A stretch of DNA of 6,970 bases from Planctomycetaceae bacterium (GTDB lineage: Bacteria > Planctomycetota > Planctomycetia > Planctomycetales > Planctomycetaceae), in NCBI GenBank assembly GCA_020426085.1, contig JAGQQP010000218.1, forward strand, positions 1 through 6,970. The letters run 5' to 3'. The notes below the pieces were generated by a model. The model did not search any database. It was not told the origin of the DNA and saw only the letters and a list, made by a program, of their open reading frames with translations. Shown here piece after piece: positions 1 through 5,983 of this stretch. A program made the position numbers and the translations under genes. The stretch's first letter is position 1, and every line of letters starts with the position of its first letter.

Positions 1-541
1 CGATATTGATCAGCCCAATCTTGGGAGACTCCACCCGCAGCACTTCGCGGGCATAGATCTCACCCATCACTGCATACTGGTAGAGATGGGATGGACGAGC
101 CGAGGGATTGGCGCCGACATCCATCAACACGGCATGGCCGGCACTGGTGGGTAAGGTTACCGCAATCCCGGGCCGTTTGACACTCTTCAGGAACAGGCGG
201 GTTTTCAGACCAGAGGCAACAACCGCACCGGTGTTACCGGCACTCACAACCGCGTCAACTTCGCGGGCCGCCATCAGCTTCCAGCAGACGGAGATAGAAC
301 TGTCCGGCTTCTGCCTCATGGCTTCAGTCGGTTTTTCTTCCATCCCTACAACCTGACTGGCATGGACAATCGACAGGCGATCTCCATTATAGCCCGATGC
401 TTCAACCTGAGCTTCAAGCAGATCCTGAGGACCAACGAGAACGACATTGAGTGCAGGATCCGCCTGCAATGCAACGATTGCCCCTGTTATGTTCGGTTCA
501 GGGGCATAGTCGCCCCCCATTGCATCCAGTGCAATCCGCAT
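1..541 (-). CDS. plsX: Phosphate acyltransferase PlsX, 3' part outside window
   Basis: PlsX converts acyl-ACP and phosphate into acyl-phosphate, the acyl donor for the PlsY step of phospholipid synthesis; it is a soluble or peripheral membrane enzyme. Reading the minus strand from the ATG at 541 gives 180 residues, open to the window edge. Family hallmarks are clear: LDAMGGDYAPEPNITGA at residues 5-21, SAGNTGA at 100-106 and DVGANPSARP at 141-150, with GLIN near the edge where the family usually continues with a glycine and acidic residues. PlsX is usually about 330-350 residues, so roughly half is present. The ATG lies 6 nt after the rpmF stop. A GAGG (553-556) inside the last rpmF codons sits 11 nt before it, somewhat far for a ribosome binding site, so translation may be coupled to rpmF. 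The order rpmF-plsX is conserved widely in bacteria, often followed by fab genes, which would lie to the left of this window. Identification is secure. Confidence 0.96.
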   Translation of the reverse strand, partial: MRIALDAMGGDYAPEPNITGAIVALQADPALNVVLVGPQDLLEAQVEASGYNGDRLSIVHASQVVGMEEKPTEAMRQKPDSSISVCWKLMAAREVDAVVSAGNTGAVVASGLKTRLFLKSVKRPGIAVTLPTSAGHAVLMDVGANPSARPSHLYQYAVMGEIYAREVLRVESPKIGLINI

Positions 542-547
542 TGACCA

Positions 548-727
548 CTAGTCCTCAGTATCAACGATGGTTCGCCCCTGATAGAAACCACAGTGAGGGC
601 AAATGGCATGAGAAGGGGACGCGGTACCACACTGTGGGCAATAGGTGGGCTTACTTGCCTTCACACTATTATGACTGCGTCTCTTACGAGAATTGGATTT
701 TGACATCCGTCTTTTAGGAACTGCCAT
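548..727 (-). CDS. rpmF: 50S ribosomal protein L32, zinc-binding form
   Basis: This is a small basic protein of the large ribosomal subunit, 59 residues, read on the minus strand from the ATG at 727 to the TAG at 548-550. It starts with MAVPKRRMSKSNSRKRRSHN, the typical L32 N-terminus that lies along rRNA. It then has a four-cysteine zinc ribbon, CPQC at residues 30-33 and CPHC at 43-46, so it is the zinc-binding (C+) form. The length is normal for L32. An AAGGCGG stretch (736-742) 8 nt before the start serves as ribosome binding site. It is the first gene of an operon with plsX, 6 nt apart. In many bacteria a yceD/DUF177 gene precedes rpmF; here the upstream region is non-coding and the next gene is divergent, so yceD is absent from this locus. 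The gene is too short for many ORF callers but is clear. Confidence 0.97.
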   Translation of the reverse strand: MAVPKRRMSKSNSRKRRSHNSVKASKPTYCPQCGTASPSHAICPHCGFYQGRTIVDTED

Positions 728-763
728 GAAAAAGACCGCCTTAAAACACCTGACTTAACTTAA

Positions 764-791
764 ACTATACGTAACACGTAACTTAACACAA
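764..791 (-). promoter_or_regulatory. Candidate sigma-70-type promoter for rpmF-plsX
   Basis: On the minus strand a -35-like TTGTGT (786-791) is followed, after a 16-nt spacer, by a -10-like TATAGT (764-769). This places transcription start near 757, giving a leader of about 30 nt before the rpmF ATG at 727. The spacer and the edge of the -10 contain a tandem repeat of the 7-mer ACGTAAC (plus strand, 769-782), which could be a regulator-binding element. The boxes are seen directly; promoter activity is inferred. Confidence 0.45.
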
Positions 792-904
792 TATTTAGAC
801 CCTGTAAGCGCACGGAGATCTCTCAAACCAGCTTTTCTGACAGGAATCGAACATACTATGCAATTTTTAAAACAACTGTCAAGCTACAGGGCCTACATCA
901 GACG

Positions 905-944
905 ATATCAAAAATGATATTTTCGTATTGATTCGCGTAATCAA
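905..944. promoter_or_regulatory. Two adjacent short inverted repeats upstream of the TPR gene
   Basis: The first repeat is ATATCA (905-910), AAAA, TGATAT (915-920). The second is TTGATT (928-933), CGCGT, AATCAA (939-944). Both are perfect over 6 bp per arm, and their centres are about 23-24 bp apart, roughly two helical turns, as in paired operator sites. They lie 53-92 nt before the ATG at 997, where a promoter for that gene would be expected. I see no convincing -35/-10 pair on the plus strand here. An operator role is inference; in AT-rich DNA such repeats also occur by chance. Confidence 0.3.
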
Positions 945-996
945 AACATCAGTACACACATAATCCCGCCGGGACACCAGGAAAAAGAGTAAAGCA

Positions 997-2229
997 ATGA
1001 CGGATCATCGCCTGAAACCACCTGCCACACAATCATTTAAAGTCATTCTGTCAGTCACTACACTGGTAATGTCATTGCAGAGTTTTGTCTCTGCCGCGCC
1101 ACAACAGATGACTCCACAGGAACTTCAGGCATTTGGTAAGCAGATCCAGGATACCGCCGCTGCCCAGGATCCAGCAAAATTCCGGGCTCTGTTTGACTGG
1201 AAGACCTTTATCAACCGAGTCCTGTCAGAATACGAGCAGAACGCAGCTGTCAAACAGGCCATTCAACCAGTCCGCCAGCAACTCGAAGCCGCCTACACCG
1301 GTGAAAACCGGGGTATTGATTCCGAGATTCTCACCGAAGTCGCGAACGGAGCAGACTACCGTTTTCTCGCCATGCGTAAAGAAGACGGACAATATAAGGT
1401 CATTTTCCGTTTCCTCAGACCCGACTGGACACTCAACTATCAGGCGTTGATCATTGAGAAACAGGAGTCCGGTGATCTGAAAATCATCGACATCGATAGC
1501 CTCTCCACCGGAGAGCTGATTTCCCAGTCTCTGCAGCGGGTCTATCTACCTGAACTGTATAAGGCCCACGGAGCCAATCAGGATAAATTGACACCCGAAG
1601 AAAAAACCCGGATTCTGGATCAGAAGAAACGCTACGACCTGTTAACTGCCTCTGACGAAAAAACAGATCCATTCCAGGCATATACGCAGCTTCCCACTCA
1701 GTACAAGAGTGATAAAACTGTTCTGCTTTTTCTGGCACAAGATGCGATTGCCAAAGAAGACCGTAAAAAATATCAGCAGGTATTGAACGTCTATCGCAAA
1801 TATCATCCTCAGGATCCCGCTGCGGAACTGCTGAGTATCGATTATTTCAGTATCGAAAAACAATATCCCCAGGCCATCGACAGCCTGGAGCGACTGTCCG
1901 CTTCACTCAAAACTGTGGACCCTTATCTGTACTCCCTGCGTGCCGGCATCCTGATCGAAATGGGAGACATCAACCTGGCTGGGAAATACGCTGGTAAAGC
2001 TTCTGAAATCGAACCCGATCTGCTGCAACCGTATCTGCATTTGCTCAATATTTCAGTAATGCAGGGTAACTTCGACGAAACCATCAAACACCTGGAAACG
2101 CTCAAAACCAAATTCGGATTCGCCTACGAAGATCTGGATCTCAGCGAACTGGAAAACATCGAAAAATTCACGGCTTCACCCCAGTTCAAAAAATGGCAAT
2201 CTGAAAAGCTGCCTCCCAAAGCTGACTAA
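997..2229 (+). CDS. Exported TPR-containing protein of unknown function
   Basis: This 410-residue protein has a signal peptide: basic N-terminus, hydrophobic stretch around residues 15-30, and a likely cleavage site after VSA at 31-33. It therefore acts outside the cytoplasm. Residues 35-190 form a mixed alpha/beta region with no family I recognise. Residues 240-375 are helical and TPR-like, with helix pairs at about 276-304, 308-341 (LRAGILIEMGDINLAGKYAGKASEIEPD in pattern, split at the IEPD turn) and 342-375. Such repeats normally bind other proteins. The C-terminus ends in a SPQFKKW segment followed by a charged tail. The ATG at 997 follows AAGAG (985-989) with a 7-nt spacer and places the signal peptide correctly. 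The gene is divergent from rpmF and has a 664-nt gap after it, so it is probably monocistronic. Similar single-copy exported TPR proteins are common in Planctomycetes, but I cannot assign a role. Confidence 0.9.
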   Translation: MTDHRLKPPATQSFKVILSVTTLVMSLQSFVSAAPQQMTPQELQAFGKQIQDTAAAQDPAKFRALFDWKTFINRVLSEYEQNAAVKQAIQPVRQQLEAAYTGENRGIDSEILTEVANGADYRFLAMRKEDGQYKVIFRFLRPDWTLNYQALIIEKQESGDLKIIDIDSLSTGELISQSLQRVYLPELYKAHGANQDKLTPEEKTRILDQKKRYDLLTASDEKTDPFQAYTQLPTQYKSDKTVLLFLAQDAIAKEDRKKYQQVLNVYRKYHPQDPAAELLSIDYFSIEKQYPQAIDSLERLSASLKTVDPYLYSLRAGILIEMGDINLAGKYAGKASEIEPDLLQPYLHLLNISVMQGNFDETIKHLETLKTKFGFAYEDLDLSELENIEKFTASPQFKKWQSEKLPPKAD

Positions 2230-2241
2230 TCCCTCATCGTA

Positions 2242-2253
2242 ATTCAATTGAAT
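2242..2253. repeat. 12-bp perfect palindrome just after the TPR gene
   Basis: ATTCAATTGAAT reads identically on both strands and begins 12 nt after the TPR gene's stop codon. It is AT-rich and has no following T-run, so it is a poor intrinsic terminator. It may be a binding site or chance. Confidence 0.5.
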
Positions 2254-2300
2254 CAATGACTGCTCATAGTGTTCGTTTTCGCTGTTCACCAACTCCTGAA

Positions 2301-2316
2301 GTTTTTGCGCAAAAAC
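2301..2316. repeat. 16-bp perfect palindrome
   Basis: GTTTTTGCGCAAAAAC is identical on both strands over all 16 positions. As single-stranded RNA or DNA it could form a 6-bp stem with a GCGC loop. As duplex DNA it has the form of an operator for a dimeric regulator, with T-tract and A-tract arms around GCGC. By simple base-count odds, a 16-bp perfect palindrome is expected about once in 65 kb of random sequence, so it is notable but not conclusive in a 7-kb window. Confidence 0.6.
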
Positions 2317-2546
2317 GTTTCTCAACAAACCACAAGAATTTTACACAACCCTTTCCACAGAAGAAGCTTACAGCAAAAACGCAACCGCCAACTAAGCGTG
2401 AACAGCTCTGCAAAAATCACATAACCTGAATAATATCAGCAACTTATCGACTCATCAGTGTTAAGCGTAAATGCGACACTATTGAGCCGATTTTTGCCTG
2501 GAGACTGCCTTAAAACAGCTACATGTAACCTCAGGTCACGACAGAG

Positions 2547-2803
2547 TTCGGCAAGAATAAAGTCCCCCCTCAGCAGCTCTGATCTGGTGGACGGGAATTG
2601 CGTTTATCGCATGGTACGGGCCAAATCCGAAGAGAGAACTCAGTCTGAAACCCTCCCGACTGTGTTCTTAAACTCAATACTCGCCTACAACCTGCCCGTC
2701 ATTTCACGGTTAACCGAGAGATTTTGCCCCTCTTTGCCGAAACAGACAAACTGACAGCAACTCCACTCAACCTCCCGTGAAGCGCCGGGTAAGGTTGTGT
2801 TTT
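2547..2803 (+). ncRNA. Possible structured non-coding RNA ending in a terminator
   Basis: Nested complementary segments are visible on the plus strand. TTCGGCAA (2547-2554) pairs with TTGCCGAA (2734-2741), with a possible extra G-U pair inside. GACGGG (2590-2595) pairs with CCCGTC (2695-2700). Within these are a small hairpin TGCG/CGCA (2599-2611) and a strong hairpin in which AGAAC-T-CAGTC (2635-2645) pairs with GACTG-T-GTTCT (2658-2668) around a 12-nt loop with one T-T mismatch. CGGTTAACCG (2707-2716) is a further palindrome. A terminator-like hairpin follows 24 nt after the outer helix. The outer helix enclosing unpaired strands and a distal stem loosely resembles 6S RNA architecture, but I cannot assign it to any known family and the 5' end is unknown. 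Individual 6-8-bp matches can arise by chance over this length, so confidence is low. Confidence 0.25.
2765..2803 (+). terminator. Intrinsic-terminator-like hairpin
   Basis: CAACCTCCCG (2768-2777) pairs with CGGG (2786-2789), a 2-nt bulge TA, and AGGTTG (2792-2797). This gives a 10-bp GC-rich stem with an 8-nt loop, extended by two further pairs (2765-2766 with 2799-2800) across a T-T mismatch. A short T-run (2800-2803) follows. It is 536 nt past the TPR gene's stop and about 90 nt before the phosphatase start, so it either ends a separate small transcript in the gap, ends a very long 3' UTR, or is an attenuator in the phosphatase leader. The T-run is short, so strength is uncertain. Confidence 0.5.
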
Positions 2804-2893
2804 CAATTTCCCCAGTCTAAAACAGAATGTGACTATTGGTCCTGAAAAGTCTTAGCATCACGCTAATAATATGGGTAGAAATCAAGTAACCAT

Positions 2894-4354
2894 ATGCAGC
2901 CTCCCAGCCAGCCTCCCAGGAAAAGATCCATTCGCTTTCAGCTCCTGCTGGTTGTGAATGTGGTGCTGGCTGTATTTGTCGTGCTCTTCCTGATTTTTTC
3001 TTATCAGCGTGATCTTGCCAGTCGCCTGGAAGACAAACGCATCGCCCTCGAAGAAGAAGCCGCCTCACTCCTGCCATCGATATTGGAGATGCAGGGAGAG
3101 GATCGGGAAAAAATCCAGCAGTACCTCGACACGATTTGCAGGCAGATGCAGGAAATTCATGCCCCCGTGCATCACATCGTAGTGACTCTGCCCACGGACC
3201 CGTTTATCCTGCTTTCCGAACACGATGCCTCTGACGAACTGCTGGAAGTGATCCAACAGGCGGCCAGTTCCCCCGGAAACTCGGCGACTCTGGGGGAATC
3301 AGAAATCGTAGTCGGCACTTATACTCAACAGGGAGCTACAGTCTACATCTCGGAAACGCTCGATAATCTTTATGGATCGGTATTTCGGGATGTCATAAAC
3401 AACCTCACAGGATTCATCGTACTCGCCCTGATCACCGGCATCGTGATTAACCTGGCACTGACGTATATCGTCACACGTCCCCTGCATCAACTGGTGGAAA
3501 CGGTTCAACAGATCGGACAGGGGGAACTGGGAACCCAGTCCGAAACATTTCACTGTGCCGAACTCAACTACCTGACGCATGAAATCAATGCCATGAGCGC
3601 CTCTCTGGCGGCCGTCGAAACCACCCGAAACCGACAGATGGCTAAAGCCCGTAAAATTCAGGAAAATCTGTTGCCCTACGATATCAAAATCCCCGGGCTC
3701 GAAGTCGACTTTTTCTTTCATCCAGCGGACGAGGTAGGAGGTGACTATTTCGATATTATTCCCCTGGACTCAGGCGACTGGCTGTTCTGCATCGCAGATA
3801 TCACAGGACATGGTATTTCCGCAGCAATGAGTGCCGCCGTTCTCAAAACGCTGTTGATTCAGGCAACAGAACATTCCAGTTCCCCTGCCGAAATACTGGA
3901 TTTCATTAACCGTCGTTTTACCGTCATCAGTCCGGTTGGTGAGTTTGTATCCATGCAACTGATGAAAGCGAATCCCCAGACGCACCTCTTTGAATATGCC
4001 AGCGCTGGACATGAACCGGCCTGTATTCTCTCCCGGGATGGACAGACTTCCGATACAGAAACGACAGGACTGCTGGTTGGAATCGAAGAAGATGCAACCT
4101 GGGAAAACCGCTCATTGCAACTCTCGTTCGGAGATCGACTGCTGATGCTCACCGACGGTGCCAGCGAAACTCATAACCCGGAAGGCGAAATGTTTGGACG
4201 CAAACGTCTGATTGAACTGCTGAAAGAGTGTCAGTCGCTGACTCTGCCCGAGACGGCCACTCAGATCCACGACAGACTCTCGCGGTTTCGTGCAGGAAGC
4301 CCGCAACAGGACGACATTACGGTGCTGCTGGTGGAACTGGTTCAAAGTCACTGA
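2894..4354 (+). CDS. Membrane HAMP-SpoIIE (PP2C-type) serine/threonine phosphatase
   Basis: This 486-residue protein is an RsbU/SpoIIE-like phosphatase with a sensor layout. A basic N-terminus (PPRKRSIRF) is followed by TM1 at about 16-36, an extracytoplasmic region at 37-169, TM2 at about 171-193, and a HAMP domain at about 194-246 starting with the usual TRPLHQLV. A short linker leads to the SpoIIE/PP2C domain at 254-484. The metal-binding motifs are intact: PADEVGGDYFD (277-287, Asp284), ADITGHG (301-307, Asp302), LTDGASE (419-425, Asp421) and QQDDITVLLVE (471-481). It should therefore be a manganese- or magnesium-dependent phosphatase whose activity is set by a signal at the membrane. The family typically dephosphorylates STAS anti-anti-sigma factors; no STAS, anti-sigma or sigma gene lies in this window, so the target is unknown. 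The extracytoplasmic region has no family I recognise. The ATG at 2894 has only a weak ribosome binding site but precedes TM1 correctly. The gene stands alone between gaps. Confidence 0.93.
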   Translation: MQPPSQPPRKRSIRFQLLLVVNVVLAVFVVLFLIFSYQRDLASRLEDKRIALEEEAASLLPSILEMQGEDREKIQQYLDTICRQMQEIHAPVHHIVVTLPTDPFILLSEHDASDELLEVIQQAASSPGNSATLGESEIVVGTYTQQGATVYISETLDNLYGSVFRDVINNLTGFIVLALITGIVINLALTYIVTRPLHQLVETVQQIGQGELGTQSETFHCAELNYLTHEINAMSASLAAVETTRNRQMAKARKIQENLLPYDIKIPGLEVDFFFHPADEVGGDYFDIIPLDSGDWLFCIADITGHGISAAMSAAVLKTLLIQATEHSSSPAEILDFINRRFTVISPVGEFVSMQLMKANPQTHLFEYASAGHEPACILSRDGQTSDTETTGLLVGIEEDATWENRSLQLSFGDRLLMLTDGASETHNPEGEMFGRKRLIELLKECQSLTLPETATQIHDRLSRFRAGSPQQDDITVLLVELVQSH

Positions 4355-4572
4355 TTTCCACCTGACCGCATCAAATGCCATAAGTGCGAATCAGATCAAC
4401 CAGAACGTCTCTCGATCTATTATTCATGTTCCGCATAGACCGGGAGACATTAAAACTCAATCAGGTACAGTTAAATCGTCCTGTAAATCACATTCGAAAT
4501 GGTGAACCTCACTGGACACAATCAGGATGTCTGAGTCTAATGATCAGCACCTGCCAAAATTAAACCCGCTAA

Positions 4573-4597
4573 TACAGTGACTGCAGGGACCACTGTA
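4573..4597. repeat. Inverted repeat upstream of the glycosyltransferase gene
   Basis: TACAGTG (4573-4579) and CACTGTA (4591-4597) are perfect 7-bp arms separated by 11 nt. The site lies 34 nt before the GTG start at 4631, in the probable 5' leader or promoter. It overlaps a weak -10-like TAATAC (4570-4575) with no matching -35 box. It could be an operator or a leader hairpin. The rest of the 276-nt gap (4355-4630) shows no gene or clear terminator. Confidence 0.35.
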
Positions 4598-4620
4598 ACT
4601 GGTGAAGTAAACTGATTCCC

Positions 4621-4624
4621 GGAG
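4621..4624 (+). promoter_or_regulatory. Ribosome binding site supporting a GTG start
   Basis: GGAG at 4621-4624 lies 6 nt before the GTG at 4631, a near-ideal spacing. The next in-frame ATG is at codon 62, beyond the first membrane segment and the conserved Asp-containing loop, so GTG is the natural start. Confidence 0.7.
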
Positions 4625-4630
4625 CCTATC

Positions 4631-5983
4631 GTGACCGTCTCATCCGAACAGCAGAATTACTGGCCGCCGGCTCGTAAAATTCTGTGGGTGATTCTGTTCC
4701 TGCTGGCACTGATTGTATTTGCCCCAGGGTACTTCGCCGCACTGCGTCCCGCCGATGGCCAGGTGTTCGACTTTTTCAAAGAATGGGCCGCCGTCCAGAA
4801 TCGCCTGGCAGGCATGCCCGTATATTCTGACCAGGAAGTGGCGCTACTCAAACACCTCAATCTGAAACTGACCAACTCAGACGCTTTTTTCGATCGCTTT
4901 AACACACATCCTCCCTCGGCAAACCTGATCGCAGTCCCGTTTGCCTGGCTCACCTATCAGGATGCGCAACTTGCCTGGAGCCTGACATCCCTGGGCATGC
5001 TGTTTCTCTCCCTCTTCTGGATCGTGCAGGCACTCGAAATCCGTATGACTTTCTGGAGTTCCCTTGCCCTGCTGACGGCCCTGCTGGCCTGCGATCCACT
5101 GCAGCAGTCGCTGATTCAAGGACAACCCAACCTGCTGCTCGGGCTGCTGGTTGTCGCTGCCTGGAAAACAGGGCGATCCGGTAAATCACTGATGGCAGGC
5201 ATCTGTCTGGGTTTAGCCTCTGCTGTGAAAATATATCCCGCTTATCTGTTCCTCTACTTTCTCATCCGGCGCGATGTTCGCGCGCTGGCGGGTGGGGCAC
5301 TGGCATTTGGTGGTATTACGCTGTTTACAATTGCCATCTTTGGTAGCGCAGCTTATCACGATTATCTGACAGTCGTGCTGCCTTCCCTGGCTGACGTCAC
5401 CAACAACTGGGGCAACGCATCTCTGCTTGCATTCTGGGAACGCCTGTTTGATCACCCCACCTCAACGATCAAACCGGTCATTGAATCTCCGCTGCTCCTG
5501 CAAGCAACGGTCTGGATGTCCTGGCTGGCACTGACGGCGCTGGTAGCAGCAGTCATCTGGAAAACCCGCCATGCCAGATTCAGCGATCAAAGTTTTGCCA
5601 TTACCATTGTCGCCATGCTGCTGATGACACCCACGACATGGCATCATTATTTCATTATCCTGCTGGTTCCTGCCGGGATCTTAGTGGAAGAATACCCTCC
5701 CTACTCGGGAAAACGCTGGCTGGTCAATCTGACGCTCCTGGCTCTGATTATCAGCCCGAGGCTCGCCTGGGCCCTGCTGATCCCCTCTCAGAAAACCATT
5801 ACTTCTGCAACGGCTTCCGCTCCCTGGCAACAGGGGGGGATGGTCGCGGTCCCCTGGCAATCGCTGACGGCACTTTCTTATCAGTGCTTCGCCCTGCTCT
5901 TCATGATTACTCTGCTCTGGCCCAATGAGTTTCCCACCCGTCAATCGGCACAGGAGTCGACCACGACCTCTACCACATCCTGA
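4631..5983 (+). CDS. GT87-like (DUF2029) polytopic membrane glycosyltransferase
   Basis: This 450-residue integral membrane protein has about eleven or twelve hydrophobic segments, the first at about 17-37. Family-type features include the loop after TM1 with FDFFKEW (46-52), whose Asp corresponds to the catalytic acidic residue of GT-C enzymes. Others are HPPSANLIAVPF (93-104), GQPNLLLGLLVVAAW (164-178), GLASAVKIYPAYL (194-206) with the conserved Lys-x-x-Pro, NWGNASLLAFWERL (259-272) and TPTTWHHYF (333-341). Known GT87 members transfer mannose or other sugars from polyprenyl-phosphate donors onto lipid-linked glycans outside the cytoplasmic membrane; the sugar and acceptor here cannot be read from sequence. 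The length is normal for the family. Translation starts at GTG with GGAG 6 nt upstream. The last 43 nt, encoding a Ser/Thr-rich tail, overlap the 3' end of the convergent acyltransferase gene. The neighbouring acyltransferase makes a shared role in envelope glycan or glycolipid assembly plausible but unproven. Confidence 0.85.
   Translation: MTVSSEQQNYWPPARKILWVILFLLALIVFAPGYFAALRPADGQVFDFFKEWAAVQNRLAGMPVYSDQEVALLKHLNLKLTNSDAFFDRFNTHPPSANLIAVPFAWLTYQDAQLAWSLTSLGMLFLSLFWIVQALEIRMTFWSSLALLTALLACDPLQQSLIQGQPNLLLGLLVVAAWKTGRSGKSLMAGICLGLASAVKIYPAYLFLYFLIRRDVRALAGGALAFGGITLFTIAIFGSAAYHDYLTVVLPSLADVTNNWGNASLLAFWERLFDHPTSTIKPVIESPLLLQATVWMSWLALTALVAAVIWKTRHARFSDQSFAITIVAMLLMTPTTWHHYFIILLVPAGILVEEYPPYSGKRWLVNLTLLALIISPRLAWALLIPSQKTITSATASAPWQQGGMVAVPWQSLTALSYQCFALLFMITLLWPNEFPTRQSAQESTTTSTTS

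Larger units (their letters stand above)
2230..2893. other. 664-nt gap without convincing protein gene
   Basis: This long gap between two plus-strand genes holds a 12-bp palindrome (2242-2253), a 16-bp palindrome (2301-2316), a cluster of complementary segments (2547-2741) and a terminator-like hairpin (2765-2803); each is listed separately. The only sizeable reading frame, a GTG-started frame at 2458-2754, has no recognisable domain or ribosome binding site. The final 90 nt (2804-2893) should hold the promoter and leader of the phosphatase gene. AT-rich TAATAATAT at 2864-2872 resembles a -10 region, but no good -35 sits at the right distance. Confidence 0.6.

Noticed and set aside
108..717. 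Plus-strand frames at 108-356, 362-544 and 451-717
   Set aside because: They lie opposite plsX and rpmF, whose minus-strand products are unmistakable.
858..917. 19-codon plus-strand frame (MQFLKQLSSYRAYIRRYQK) before the TPR gene, a possible leader peptide
   Set aside because: An AGGA lies 12 nt upstream, which is rather far, and there is no run of one amino acid or attenuator hairpin. It is too short to support without expression or conservation data. Its stop overlaps the inverted repeat at 905-920.
2500..2600. Short resemblances to E. coli 6S RNA pieces (GCCTTAAAAC at 2507-2516; TTCGGCAAG with AGTCCCC)
   Set aside because: The pieces occur in a different order from 6S RNA and are short, recalled matches. 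They are not enough to name the candidate RNA as 6S.
2458..2754. 98-codon GTG-started plus-strand frame in the long gap
   Set aside because: No ribosome binding site, no recognisable domain or hydrophobic pattern, and it coincides with the segments that pair as RNA helices. More likely a chance open frame.
3299..3721. 140-codon minus-strand frame inside the phosphatase gene
   Set aside because: It is a shadow of the plus-strand HAMP/SpoIIE coding region, with no domain features of its own.
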